Shown piece by piece: positions 16,131 to 25,130 of a stretch of 58,728 nucleotides of DNA. Each line of letters begins with the position of its first letter. Position 1 is the stretch's first letter. Source of the DNA: an uncultured Prevotellaceae bacterium (GTDB taxonomy: Bacteria > Bacteroidota > Bacteroidia > Bacteroidales > Bacteroidaceae); contig CACXTX010000007.1 in the NCBI GenBank assembly GCA_902770635.1, positions 1 through 58,728 of the forward strand, given 5' to 3'. The notes beneath the pieces were generated by a model that saw only the letters and a program-made list of their open reading frames with translations, ran no database searches and had not been told where the DNA came from. The position numbers were made by a program, and so were the translations under genes.

Positions 16131-16961
16131 AATGATAATGATAGGAGTCAGTGCCATCAAGGTGCTGGCTATGCCTGCCCCAGTATACTGAACAGCCATC
16201 AGGGAAAAGCCCACTCCCACGAAAGGACCGAAAATGGTCGTTGTGGCTGCCGCAGTCATATCAACCTTGTCGCTTAAGGCTTCACGCAAGGGGCGCAGTC
16301 CTTCCCTGAAATATAATAATAAGGTGAAACCAATGAGTCCTGCTATGCAGCGAAAGAAATTAGCAGAGAACGGCAACAGCCAAGCAGCCTGTTGCCCATC
16401 CATACTAGCCTCATAATAGTTCATGCCTATCTTGCTCAACACCAGTCCCACGCCTTGGCATACAGCTGCTCCGATGGCAAAAAGCACACCGTTGAGGGGC
16501 AGTTTCAGCGAGACACGATGATGCTCACCACGACCCAGAACAGAGATGGCGATGCCCACCAAGGTAATCAGCATGGCGAGAATACTCATTGACGTCATCT
16601 GCTCGCCCAAGGAAACCCAAGCAGTAAAAGCTGCTGCCAAAGGGGCCAGCGTCATAAAGAGCTGTCCGAAGCGTGAACCGATGATGATATAACACTGGAA
16701 CAAGCAATAGTCGCCTATCACATAGCCTACCAGTCCCGACAACAACATCCAGCCATAGGCTTCCATAGAACCGCTAAGGGGCAGTGGGGAACCTGTGACT
16801 ACCCAGAACATGGCAAGTGCGAAGATTAAAGCTAACATCATGCGCAACACATTTAGCACCAAGTTGCCCATGCGCTTGCTGCCAAATTCTGAAAGCAATG
16901 CAGTAGCCGTCCATGAGAAGGCCACACCAATAGAAATCAGTTCACCCAGGTAATGCATCAC
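16032..16961 (-). CDS. EamA/DMT-family transporter
   Basis: The 309-aa protein has about ten transmembrane helices arranged as two EamA repeats (MHYLGELISIGVAFSWTATA at the start; second repeat from GVLFAIGAAVCQGVGLVLSK). DMT proteins move small metabolites or sugars across the inner membrane; the substrate cannot be read from the sequence. Its start overlaps the stop of the PL10 lyase gene (ATGA at 16958-16961), so translation is probably coupled and a role in pectin product handling is possible. Its 3' end overlaps the helicase gene on the other strand by 99 bp. Confidence 0.88.
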   Translation of the reverse strand: MMHYLGELISIGVAFSWTATALLSEFGSKRMGNLVLNVLRMMLALIFALAMFWVVTGSPLPLSGSMEAYGWMLLSGLVGYVIGDYCLFQCYIIIGSRFGQLFMTLAPLAAAFTAWVSLGEQMTSMSILAMLITLVGIAISVLGRGEHHRVSLKLPLNGVLFAIGAAVCQGVGLVLSKIGMNYYEASMDGQQAAWLLPFSANFFRCIAGLIGFTLLLYFREGLRPLREALSDKVDMTAAATTTIFGPFVGVGFSLMAVQYTGAGIASTLMALTPIIIILPSYWLFRQPITLKGVLGALISVVGVSLFFLT

Positions 16962-18553
16962 TTGTTCTTACGGATGCTATTGATTAATGCCACCATATTC
17001 CAGATGTAGGTACGTGTTGAGATACCCTTCACACTACTATTTGCATAGGGTGACGTGTCGTACTCGTCGCCTACCATCGTCTGGGCATATTGACGGTCTT
17101 CACTGTCAGCCGTCATTGTTGCAGGAACAGGCTTGTAGGGATTCGAAATCTGATTGAAAACGGTCAACCACCGTCCTTCACTGTCTAGTGAGGATATGAT
17201 CTTATCGACTCCGGGCATCGGCATCCGACGCGCCATGCCTGAAGGCTGACGGTAATAATAGTCCTGCGGTCCGCTGATTGCAGCCTCACGCAAAGGAGAG
17301 TCCTGTTCCAACTGCTTTGCGTCCAGTGCCTCTGCCTCCTCCAATGCCTTGCGGAGCATCGTGGGATTGGTGGTCATAAAAGAACTGTAATGGGCTATCG
17401 TTCCCGTAGGAATACTGTCGGTATAGTACTGTCCGTTAACCACATTAGAGCCTTTACGATGTACATACATAGGTTTGCCACTGTCAGGATTCAGAAAACG
17501 AGGCATGAAAATATCCCCTTCGCCCAACGGTCTGCGTCCCAACTGCGCTACCATGTCTGAGGGTAGCTGAACGCTCTCCAGGAATCGGATGGCATTGGGA
17601 ATCCCTTTCAGAAAACTCTTGTCACCAGTCAGCTGGTAGAAGTGAATCATCTGACGAATCATGGCAACAGTAGTACCCGTGTTCACGGCTCTTGGCTCGT
17701 AGGAACGGGCATGGGCAGGCTTCAGGTCTTTGACAGAATACTGGTCAGCCCACCCTGCCAAGGGCAAGGGCTGTTGCAGGTCGCGCAAACAGTGCATCGC
17801 CTTCAAAATGGGTTCCTTCAACTCCTTCATGCCCAGCGACCTGTAGCATTGTATCAGGAACTCGATGTTACGAGGCATCACGTCGTCATTGATAGTGACA
17901 AATGACGAGTAATCAGCCTTTCCACGAAACGGATGGTCGTACATCAGGGGATAGCGCTGGGGCCATCCGCCATTGTCGTACTGGCTTTGCAGGAAGAAAC
18001 CGATGGCTTTCTGCAAGCCTACATAGAACTCTGCGTTCTTCTTCTCCAGATAGATACGAAGCAAGAACTCAGCACAATGCATTGTTGCCTCGTCGTCGAA
18101 CGTAGCGTTGCCGTAGTAATGTTGGAATTCCTCCAGTCGCCAAGCCTGACGACCGATGGTGGCATACCATTTCTTGGTTGTCTCCTCTGACTCGTAATCG
18201 AACATATAGTTCCATCCACCGGAGGGCTTCTGACCATGCATGATGCAGCGGGCAACCTTGCAAGCACTCTCATAGTAGTACTCGTCGCCTGTGGCATGAT
18301 AGGCATCCAGCAGCACCTGACCTACGTCAGGCGTACTGGGCGACTGCAACCATACCATCGTGCGCCACGCCTCCAGTTCACCCCACTGGCGGGAGTAGTC
18401 GGGCAGATAGCTCCACACAAAGCCACCCTTATACGAAGCTACATCCATCATATACTGAGTGGCACGACGCATGGTCTGCTTTGCCTCCTTGTCGCCAGCA
18501 CTCATGGAGAGGAACGTCAGGAGGATTACGAGTAAGAGGGACAACCTTTTCAT
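16958..18553 (-). CDS. Secreted pectate lyase, PL10 family
   Basis: The 531-aa protein has a signal peptide (MKRLSLLLVILLTFLSMSAG) and the all-helical PL10 toroid pattern: MRRATQYMMDVASYKGGFVW, GYHATGD-like DAYHATGDEYYY, GGWNYMFDYE, SQYDNGGWPQRYPL (about residue 215), FVTINDDVM and WADQYSVKDLKPAHARSYEPR (about 280). PL10 enzymes cleave polygalacturonate by beta-elimination with an Arg base; YEPRAV may hold it. The gene starts four bases after the KdgF-like gene and overlaps EamA by four bases, forming a compact pectin operon. It has no C-terminal sorting-like motif, unlike the two PL1-type proteins here. Confidence 0.9.
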   Translation of the reverse strand: MKRLSLLLVILLTFLSMSAGDKEAKQTMRRATQYMMDVASYKGGFVWSYLPDYSRQWGELEAWRTMVWLQSPSTPDVGQVLLDAYHATGDEYYYESACKVARCIMHGQKPSGGWNYMFDYESEETTKKWYATIGRQAWRLEEFQHYYGNATFDDEATMHCAEFLLRIYLEKKNAEFYVGLQKAIGFFLQSQYDNGGWPQRYPLMYDHPFRGKADYSSFVTINDDVMPRNIEFLIQCYRSLGMKELKEPILKAMHCLRDLQQPLPLAGWADQYSVKDLKPAHARSYEPRAVNTGTTVAMIRQMIHFYQLTGDKSFLKGIPNAIRFLESVQLPSDMVAQLGRRPLGEGDIFMPRFLNPDSGKPMYVHRKGSNVVNGQYYTDSIPTGTIAHYSSFMTTNPTMLRKALEEAEALDAKQLEQDSPLREAAISGPQDYYYRQPSGMARRMPMPGVDKIISSLDSEGRWLTVFNQISNPYKPVPATMTADSEDRQYAQTMVGDEYDTSPYANSSVKGISTRTYIWNMVALINSIRKNK

Positions 18554-18557
18554 ACCT

Positions 18558-19028
18558 TTATTTCTTGCCTAAGAAATCAGCACGCATCGGGCTGAAAGTA
18601 TCTATCAGCACACCAGCCTCCAGACAAACACAACCGTGCAAAACGTCCGGAGCCACATAATAACCGTCGCCGGCCTCCAGAATCTTCTTCTCACCGTCAA
18701 TGGTCAGCTCGAACTTACCACTTGCCACATAGGTTGCCTGGGTGTGATAGTGTTTGTGAGCCTTACCCACAGCACCCTTCTCAAACTTCACCTTCACTAC
18801 CATCAGCTGACCGTCATAACCCATAATCTGGCGCTGAACACCAGGCTCTGCATCCTCCCATTTAAGATCTTTCTCATAGAGGAAACTAGCGCTGCGCGTC
18901 TTCTGGCAGCACTCTTTTTCACATTTTTTCTCGTTCATATCACACTTTTTGTTATTTGTTTTGCTCGTCTGAGCACTCATAGTGATGGTTACCATCATGG
19001 CCAAAGCCATCAAAATCATCTTTTTCAT
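18558..19028 (-). CDS. kdgF: KdgF-like cupin with an N-terminal signal peptide
   Basis: The 156-aa protein ends with a KdgF-type cupin: KAHKHYHTQATYVASGKFEL (metal-binding His residues), GDGYYVAPDVLHGCVCLE, and the KdgF-like end LIDTFSPMRADFL. KdgF linearises the unsaturated uronates released by pectate or alginate lyases. Known KdgF proteins are cytoplasmic, but this one starts with a clear signal peptide (MKKMILMALAMMVTITMSAQ) and then a Lys/Cys-rich linker with five Cys (KKCDMNEKKCEKECC). I chose ATG 19028 because it begins the signal peptide; the longer frame at 19055 is unlikely. It is first in the operon with PL10 and EamA. Confidence 0.82.
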   Translation of the reverse strand: MKKMILMALAMMVTITMSAQTSKTNNKKCDMNEKKCEKECCQKTRSASFLYEKDLKWEDAEPGVQRQIMGYDGQLMVVKVKFEKGAVGKAHKHYHTQATYVASGKFELTIDGEKKILEAGDGYYVAPDVLHGCVCLEAGVLIDTFSPMRADFLGKK

Positions 19029-19113
19029 TGTTGTTTTGTTTTTTATTTGTTTCAAAATAGATTTTATATAAGACGAATATTATCTCGTTTCGTTTAACAA
19101 AACAGACAAAAAA

Positions 19114-19145
19114 TTTGGCATATTGAACGCTAATTTGTAATTTTG
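19114..19145 (+). promoter_or_regulatory. Promoter of the GNAT-like gene
   Basis: TTTG (19114-19117), 20 bp, TAATTTTG (19138-19145). The start codon follows 24 bases later. Confidence 0.7.
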
Positions 19146-19169
19146 CACACAGAAAAGGGAAAATAAGCC

Positions 19170-20306
19170 ATGAGCACGATTGAAATCAAACAAGTGTCCA
19201 ATCGCAAAGAACTGACTCAATTCGTTCAGTTCTACTACGACCTATACCGCGGCAACAACTATGCCGTACCCTATCTGTTCAATGAGGAGATGAACACACT
19301 CCGAAGCGACAGGAATCCATCCTTCGAGTGTTGCGATGCCAGATACTTCATGGCTTTCCGCAACGGACACTTGGTTGGTCGTGTGGCTGCCATCATCAAC
19401 CATCGTGCTAACGAGTGCTGGCAGCGCAGGCAGATACGCTTCGGTTGGTTCGACTTCATAGATGATCTGGAGGTGTCGAAAGCACTGCTTCAGGCCGTAG
19501 AAGACTGGGGGCGCAAAGAGGGCATGACCGAACTCGCCGGTCCCCTCGGCTTTATCGACACCGACCGCGAGGGTATGCTCGTTGAGGGCTTCGACCAACT
19601 CTCCACCATGTACATCAACTACAACCACCCCTACTATCCCAAGCACATGGAGCAGATGAAAGGCTTTGAGAAAGCCAACGACTGGGTGGAGATGAAGGTG
19701 AGAGTACCCGAGGTGGTGCCTGAGAAATTCTCCAAGATTACCGAGATGGTCCGCAAGCGTTACGGACTTCGCGTCCATAAGTTCACCCGGAAGGAACTCA
19801 TTGACCAAGGCTATGGCCGTCAGTTGTTCGACCTGCTGAACACCACCTACAAAGACCTCTATGGTTTCAGTCAGCTCAGCGACCGACAGATAGACAAGCT
19901 GGTCAACGACTATATCAAGATTGCCGACCTCAACCTAGTCACAGCCATTATGGACGGTGAGAAGATGGTAGGCTTCGGCATCACCTTCCCTTCGTTCTCA
20001 TATGCCATGCAAAAGACCCGTGACGGACGTTTCCTTCCTTTCGGATGGTGGCACATGCTGAAAGTCCTCAAGTGGCACAAGACCCCCATCGTCGACCTTC
20101 TGTTAATCGGCGTACTACCCGAGTATCGTAGCAAGGGAGCCAATGCCCTCATCTTCGACGACCTTATCCGCTGGTTCCAGCGCTACCATTTCCAATGGGC
20201 AGAAACCGGTCCTCAAATGGAAAGCAACGAGGGCGTGCTGTCGCAATGGCAATACCTGGAAGCCACCCAGCACCGTCGTCACCGCTGCTACCGCAAGACG
20301 TTATAA
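19170..20306 (+). CDS. GNAT-fold acyltransferase-like protein (YghO-like)
   Basis: The 378-aa protein matches a conserved family of large GNAT-related proteins (E. coli YghO group): QFVQFYYDLYRGNNYAVP at the start, GRVAAIINHRAN, GPLGFIDTDREGMLVEGFD in the middle, and LLLIGVLPEYRSKGANALIF near the end, which looks like the acyl-CoA-binding motif A (V-P-x-RxxG). The substrate is unknown. It is a single gene with its own promoter, ending at a bidirectional terminator. Confidence 0.8.
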   Translation: MSTIEIKQVSNRKELTQFVQFYYDLYRGNNYAVPYLFNEEMNTLRSDRNPSFECCDARYFMAFRNGHLVGRVAAIINHRANECWQRRQIRFGWFDFIDDLEVSKALLQAVEDWGRKEGMTELAGPLGFIDTDREGMLVEGFDQLSTMYINYNHPYYPKHMEQMKGFEKANDWVEMKVRVPEVVPEKFSKITEMVRKRYGLRVHKFTRKELIDQGYGRQLFDLLNTTYKDLYGFSQLSDRQIDKLVNDYIKIADLNLVTAIMDGEKMVGFGITFPSFSYAMQKTRDGRFLPFGWWHMLKVLKWHKTPIVDLLLIGVLPEYRSKGANALIFDDLIRWFQRYHFQWAETGPQMESNEGVLSQWQYLEATQHRRHRCYRKTL

Positions 20307-20317
20307 GGGAGACCTAT

Positions 20318-20360
20318 AATAAAAAAGGAAAGAGAGACCGAATTGGGTCTCTCTTCTCTT
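20318..20360. terminator. Bidirectional terminator
   Basis: AGAGAGACC (20331-20339) pairs with GGTCTCTCT (20346-20354), flanked by A-rich and T-rich runs on the two sides, so it can stop both the GNAT gene (+) and ispG (-). Confidence 0.85.
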
Positions 20361-21737
20361 TTATTTGTTCTCATTTTCTGCTATGAGTTGTAACAAACGC
20401 TCCACGGCTTCCTCCTCGGGGATATTCTTCGCTACACAGACTTTCTGCTTGTAGAGCGATATCTTGCCGCGTCCTGCTCCCACATAGCCGTAGTCGGCAT
20501 CGGCCATCTCGCCAGGACCATTGACAATACAACCCATGATACCTATCTTCAAGCCTACCAAATGGCTGGTAGCGGCTTTGATGCGGGCAATGGTCTCCTG
20601 CAGGTTATACAGGGTACGACCGCATCCCGGACAGGAGATGTATTCGGTCTTGGTGAACTTGATACGGGCTGCCTGAAGAATACTATCGGACAAGTCCGAT
20701 AAATTGAGAATTGAGAATTGAGAATTTAAAATTGACAGTTTCGTAGCCTTGCGATCAATGAGCAGGGCACCCACAGCCATAGCTGCCTTGAGTTGCAGCG
20801 TTTCATAATCGGGTGCATCGAGGGGCAGGGTGATGGTATCGTCATGGATGCTAGCCTCAGCCTCCTCGCGCAGACGGGTACACTCTGGTATCAAGTCAAC
20901 TAGTTTACGGGCAACAGGAATCTCGCACTCTGGTTCTTCCGACAAGGACACACGGATGGTATCGCCAATGCCTTCGGTCAACAGGGCACCAATACCGACG
21001 GCCGACTTGATGCGACCATCCTCGCCTTCGCCTGCTTCCGTCACGCCCAGATGCAGGGGATAGTGCATATCTTCCTGGTCCATGGTCTTCACCAGCAAAC
21101 GTACGGTAGTGACCATCACAACGGTATTGGAAGCCTTGATACTGATAACTACATCGTCGAAATGCTCCCGCTTGAAGATACGGAGGAACTCCATACAGCT
21201 TTCAACAATGCCCTCGGGAGTGTCGCCATAGCGCGACATGATGCGGTCGGAAAGCGAGCCATGATTGACACCAATGCGAACAGCTGTATGATGCAGCTTA
21301 CAGATGTTCAAGAAGGGCACCAACTTGGCTTCAATCTTCTTCAATTCCTCAGCATACTCCTCGTCGGTATATTCCAGATGTTTGAACGTACGCCCTGGGT
21401 CGACATAGTTACCAGGATTGATGCGAACCTTCTCACAATACTGTGCAGCTACATCAGCGGTATGGGCCGTAAAATGGACGTCGGCCACCAACGGGGTGGT
21501 ATAGCCATCTGCCTTCAATCGGGCAGAGATGTTCTTCATGTTCTCTGCCTCACGGGTGCCCTGAGTGGTGAAGCGCACCAGCTCTCCACCAGCATCTATG
21601 ATACGCTTTGCCTGTGCCACGCTGCCCTCGGTATCGTTGGTATCGGTGGTAGCCATCGACTGGATGCGGATGGGGTTGTCGCCACCTATGGCAATCTGAC
21701 CAACATGGGCGACGGATGATTTTCTTCTTTGGTACAT
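20361..21737 (-). CDS. ispG: 4-hydroxy-3-methylbut-2-en-1-yl diphosphate synthase (IspG/GcpE)
   Basis: IspG reduces MEcPP to HMBPP in the MEP isoprenoid pathway, with electrons from ferredoxin or flavodoxin. The N-terminal TIM barrel (MYQRRKSSVAHVGQIAIGG, IRIQSMATTDTND, RINPGNYVDPGR) and the C-terminal [4Fe-4S] domain (EYISCPGCGRTLYN with two Cys, MGCIVNGPGEMADADYGYVG with the third) are intact. The sequence is of the Bacteroides/Chlamydia/plant type, which normally carries a large middle domain (A*) and is about 600 aa. Here the protein is 458 aa and only about 80 residues separate the two domains, and part of that is a repeat-encoded stretch (LSILNSQFSILNLSDLSDS). It follows purE without a gap. 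Confidence 0.93.
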   Translation of the reverse strand: MYQRRKSSVAHVGQIAIGGDNPIRIQSMATTDTNDTEGSVAQAKRIIDAGGELVRFTTQGTREAENMKNISARLKADGYTTPLVADVHFTAHTADVAAQYCEKVRINPGNYVDPGRTFKHLEYTDEEYAEELKKIEAKLVPFLNICKLHHTAVRIGVNHGSLSDRIMSRYGDTPEGIVESCMEFLRIFKREHFDDVVISIKASNTVVMVTTVRLLVKTMDQEDMHYPLHLGVTEAGEGEDGRIKSAVGIGALLTEGIGDTIRVSLSEEPECEIPVARKLVDLIPECTRLREEAEASIHDDTITLPLDAPDYETLQLKAAMAVGALLIDRKATKLSILNSQFSILNLSDLSDSILQAARIKFTKTEYISCPGCGRTLYNLQETIARIKAATSHLVGLKIGIMGCIVNGPGEMADADYGYVGAGRGKISLYKQKVCVAKNIPEEEAVERLLQLIAENENK

Positions 21738-22244
21738 TTAGTTCGTCTTAAACGTATATTTCACTTCTGCCAAATCCTTGTTGGCTTTTTCTATCTTAGC
21801 TTTCAAGCCACTCTTATAATCGGCCAGTCGCTGCGCAATGGCTTCGTCACTCAGGGCCAGCATCTCCGCAGCCAGAATAGCTGCGTTCTGAGCACCATTG
21901 ACACCTACGGTAGCTACAGGGATACCTGGCGGCATTTGGATAATGCTGAGCATTGCATCCAGTCCGTCTAACATGCCCTTGATGGGTACACCGATAACGG
22001 GCAGGGTAGTAGATGCCGCTATCACACCAGGCAAGGCAGCAGCCATGCCCGCAGCAGCAATAATGATTTTCAAGCCACGCTCCTTGGCTCCTTTTGCGAA
22101 AGCCTCTACAGCCTCAGGAGTGCGATGGGCCGAGAGTGCGTTGACCTCGAAAGGCACCTGAAGCTCGTCAAGTAACTTGCAGGCTTTTTCCATAACGGGC
22201 AGGTCACTAGTACTGCCCATGATAATACTTACAATTGGTTTCAT
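21738..22244 (-). CDS. purE: N5-carboxyaminoimidazole ribonucleotide mutase
   Basis: The 168-aa protein is a class I PurE: SIIMGSTSDLPVMEKA (CAIR phosphate site), ALSAHRTPE with the catalytic His, IIAAAGMAAALPGVIA, and GVPIKGMLDGLDAMLSIIQM-type loop. It converts N5-CAIR to CAIR in purine synthesis. It lies between the PAP2-like gene (73-base gap holding a repeat tract) and ispG (no gap). Confidence 0.95.
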   Translation of the reverse strand: MKPIVSIIMGSTSDLPVMEKACKLLDELQVPFEVNALSAHRTPEAVEAFAKGAKERGLKIIIAAAGMAAALPGVIAASTTLPVIGVPIKGMLDGLDAMLSIIQMPPGIPVATVGVNGAQNAAILAAEMLALSDEAIAQRLADYKSGLKAKIEKANKDLAEVKYTFKTN

Positions 22245-22317
22245 ATTCAGTAATTCATAATTTATAATTCATAATTATCCTCTCACTTCTCACCTCTCAC
22301 TTCTCACCTCTCACTTC
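22245..22317. repeat. Simple repeat tract between genes
   Basis: AATTCATAATTTATAATTCA-type repeats are followed by CTCTCACTTCTCAC repeated three times. The second type matches the tract read in frame in the RluA-like gene at 6613-6648. Confidence 0.7.
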
Positions 22318-22950
22318 TTAAATAAACAATATCGCCACAGCGGCGCAGACAAAGCCTACCCAGAAGCCTGCCACTACCTGCGAGAGATTGTGCTGACGCA
22401 GAATCATGCGACTGGTGCCCAACAGTCCTGCCACGAAAAAGACGAGGCAGAGCCACCACACGGGGTTGAAGCCTAAATATTCGGCAAAGGCAAACAAGGC
22501 TCCCCCTACCCCACCAATGGCTGCCGTATGAGTGGAGATTTTCCACCACACATTGATGATGGCACAGACTATCTGCACCAACAGGGCTGCAATGATGATA
22601 GACCCTATGAAATGAGGCATGTGAAGTCGCTCCATCAGATAGATGCAAGAAAAATAGCAGACGATAGAGATGATGTAAGGTACCATACGTCTTTCCCTCT
22701 GCCCCAGCTCTATGAGGTTCCATCCCTGGTAACGGCGATAGAGATGAATCATCACCGTGGGCAACAGAATGGTAAAGAGGTAGGTCATGATGAGCACCTG
22801 TAGCTTATATGCCATGGGAAAGATGCTAAGATAACTGAACAAGAACAATGCTATCAACCCGACAATAGGCAGATAGAACGGAGTGAACAGCATGCTCACG
22901 ATACGAGCCGCCAGAATCATTTGCTTTTCTTTTCTCATCTCATTCTTCAT
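22318..22950 (-). CDS. PAP2-like membrane phosphatase family protein
   Basis: The 210-aa protein has about five or six membrane helices and PAP2-like motifs WKISTHTAAIGG and GTSRMILRQHNLSQVVAG. These correspond to the phosphatase motifs PSGH and SRx5HxxxD, but the first is KISTH and the final Asp position is Gln, a variant group whose activity is uncertain. A lipid phosphatase role at the inner membrane is possible. The first ten residues (MKNEMRKEKQ) are encoded by a repeat-like tract, so the true start may be the Met at 22920. It lies 13 bases after rpoN. Confidence 0.7.
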   Translation of the reverse strand: MKNEMRKEKQMILAARIVSMLFTPFYLPIVGLIALFLFSYLSIFPMAYKLQVLIMTYLFTILLPTVMIHLYRRYQGWNLIELGQRERRMVPYIISIVCYFSCIYLMERLHMPHFIGSIIIAALLVQIVCAIINVWWKISTHTAAIGGVGGALFAFAEYLGFNPVWWLCLVFFVAGLLGTSRMILRQHNLSQVVAGFWVGFVCAAVAILFI

Positions 22951-22963
22951 TTTTCACTTTTAA

Positions 22964-24451
22964 CTAGCGACGGAGTCGCGCAATTGGTATTCCCAATGCC
23001 TCACGGTATTTGGCTACCGTACGACGGGCAATAGGATAGCCCTTTTTTGTCAATTCTTCCCTCAGGGCATCGTCACTTAATGGGTTACGCTTGTCTTCCG
23101 CATCAATGATATCGCGCAAGGCAGCCTTGATCTCACGGGTAGAATACTCCTCGCCTTCTGCCGTCATATAGCCGTCGCTGAAGAAATAGCGTAGCGGGAA
23201 AGTACCCCATCGCGTTTGTGCATATTTTGAATTCGACACTCGTGATACCGTGCTGAGGTCCAAGCCCGTCTTTTCCGCAATATCCTTCAGAATCATAGGG
23301 CGCAAGGACGCTTCGTCACCATCTTCGAAGAAACGGTGCTGCCACTGAATGATAGCCTTCATCGTAATGGTCAGGGTATGGCGACGCACTCGGATAGCCT
23401 CGATAAAACCTTGGGCTGCATCCACCTTCTTCTTTGTATAAAGCAACGCCTCCTTCACCTGCTTACTCATGTTATCCTTGTTGCTCTGGTACTCTTTCAA
23501 TGTATCCGTAAACGACTGGGAAACATGGAGCTCGGGAATGTCACCGCTATTCAGCGAAAAGGTCACGGTGCCATCCTCCTGCGTATCGACAATAAAGTCG
23601 GGGGTTATCTGTTGTATGGAACGCCCAACCACCTCACCCATCGAGGTTCCTGGCTTGGGGTTCAGTTTGCGCAATTCCCTAATGAGTGTCTCTGCCTGCA
23701 CATCGGTCAGCAGAAGTTGTTGCTGTAACTTCTCCCAATGTTTCTTGGTAAACAACTCAAAATAGTTCTCTACCGCTTTCCTCATCAGTTCCTTTAATGC
23801 AGAGGGCTCGCGGCGTTCTATCTGCAACAATAGACATTCCTGTAACGTACGGGCACCAATTCCAGCAGGATCGAACTGCTGCAATTTATGTAGCACATGC
23901 AAGACCGTTTCTTCGGTCGTATCAATGTTATGATAGATAGCCAACTCGTCACAGATGCTATGCAGAGGCTTTCGCAACAAGCCATCATCGTCTAGCGATC
24001 CTATGAGGTATTCCATCACTCCTTTCTCCTCCTCCGTCAGTTCGGTCATATCCATCTGTTCCTTCAACTGATCGTAGAAGGACTCGGTCTGTCCATAAAC
24101 GATTTCCTCACGTTCTTCCTGTGAAGAAACGCCACCATGATAGACAGGCAGATCCTCGTCGTCACGACCCAGTGATTCAAAAGCCTCATCTAATGCAGAC
24201 TGACGTTCCTCGTCTTCGTAGGAATCAGAGGTGTCTGAAGATTCAGGGGCTTCCTGGTATTCAGAGAACTCAGGCTCTTCGGCAGATATCTCCAGAGCAG
24301 GATTGTCATCCATTTCTGCATTGACACGCTCCACAAGCTGGGTAATGGGCAGTTCTGTCAACTGCGCCTGCAACAGCTGTTGCTGCGTAATACTCTGTGC
24401 CAGTTTCTGCTGTTGGGTTAACCTCTGATCTTGTATTTGTTCCTGTGCCAT
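22964..24451 (-). CDS. rpoN: RNA polymerase sigma-54 factor
   Basis: The 495-aa protein has all sigma-54 regions: a Gln/Leu-rich N-terminus that contacts activators (LTQQQKLAQSITQQQLLQAQ), an acidic stretch (about 60-125), the core-binding domain (DPAGIGARTLQECLLLQIE), the helix-turn-helix (DIAEKTGLDLSTVSRVSNSK) and the RpoN box ARRTVAKYRE near the end, which recognises the -24 element. It needs an AAA+ activator, none of which is seen in this window. It starts six bases after the conserved hypothetical gene at 24457 and is probably cotranscribed with it and with the downstream PAP2, purE and ispG genes. Confidence 0.96.
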   Translation of the reverse strand: MAQEQIQDQRLTQQQKLAQSITQQQLLQAQLTELPITQLVERVNAEMDDNPALEISAEEPEFSEYQEAPESSDTSDSYEDEERQSALDEAFESLGRDDEDLPVYHGGVSSQEEREEIVYGQTESFYDQLKEQMDMTELTEEEKGVMEYLIGSLDDDGLLRKPLHSICDELAIYHNIDTTEETVLHVLHKLQQFDPAGIGARTLQECLLLQIERREPSALKELMRKAVENYFELFTKKHWEKLQQQLLLTDVQAETLIRELRKLNPKPGTSMGEVVGRSIQQITPDFIVDTQEDGTVTFSLNSGDIPELHVSQSFTDTLKEYQSNKDNMSKQVKEALLYTKKKVDAAQGFIEAIRVRRHTLTITMKAIIQWQHRFFEDGDEASLRPMILKDIAEKTGLDLSTVSRVSNSKYAQTRWGTFPLRYFFSDGYMTAEGEEYSTREIKAALRDIIDAEDKRNPLSDDALREELTKKGYPIARRTVAKYREALGIPIARLRR

Positions 24452-24456
24452 CTTAT

Positions 24457-25104
24457 TTAGAGATAATATGCCTTTAGTTGTGTGGCATACGAAACCAACT
24501 TTCGGTTATCTACATTGCCATAACGCTCCCATATCTGCATACAAGGTGCAAACAGAGGATGAACGATTACATCGCGACGATGGAGATAAGGGTCACAATG
24601 CTGGAAGATGTCCAACACCTCGACTATTAAGCGTGTGGGAACTTTCATTAAACTTGCCAAATCACGCACTTCCGGGGTTTCTGCAACCATCGTGTTGGGA
24701 GTCAGACGGAAATACAGTTCAAGAATCAGGACCAGCGAGATAGGCAACAGCCGTTCCTCACCTTCCAACGGTCGGAAATCACGTTCGAAAGTCTCCTCGA
24801 CGTCCACCCCATCATAGAAATCGCCACTACTGTTGAAACCTATCATGTTGCGCAACAAACCAACTGCCCGAGACAACCGCTTGGGGTTACGACCATACTC
24901 CTCCCAGATACGCTCTATACGGGGTGTCTCCAGATTGGCCACCTCACACTGGCGTGAAAACAGTACCTCTGGAGCTATGTGCAACTCCAGACATAAGAAG
25001 ATAGAATCGCGGCTATACATGGGTTTTACCCCAACCGGCTTACGCAGATAAAGCTGCATCACCAACAGCCAATAATCGTCCTGCCAATTTTGTTTTTTTG
25101 CCAT
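24457..25104 (-). CDS. Conserved hypothetical protein upstream of rpoN
   Basis: The 215-aa soluble protein (MAKKQNWQDDYWLLVMQLYL at the start) has mixed helices and no motif or signal that I recognise. RIERIWEEYGRNPKRLSRAV and DPYLHRRDVIVHPLF look conserved in character. It is first in the rpoN operon and may be related to it, but that rests only on position. Its promoter overlaps that of the divergent phosphatase gene. Confidence 0.75.
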   Translation of the reverse strand: MAKKQNWQDDYWLLVMQLYLRKPVGVKPMYSRDSIFLCLELHIAPEVLFSRQCEVANLETPRIERIWEEYGRNPKRLSRAVGLLRNMIGFNSSGDFYDGVDVEETFERDFRPLEGEERLLPISLVLILELYFRLTPNTMVAETPEVRDLASLMKVPTRLIVEVLDIFQHCDPYLHRRDVIVHPLFAPCMQIWERYGNVDNRKLVSYATQLKAYYL

Positions 25105-25130
25105 GATTGTTTCTTTTTTATCGTTTTATG

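Noticed and set aside
22921-22950. First ten codons of the PAP2-like protein as certain
   Set aside because: They are encoded by a repeat-like tract; the Met at 22920 is an equally good start, so the N-terminus was left open.
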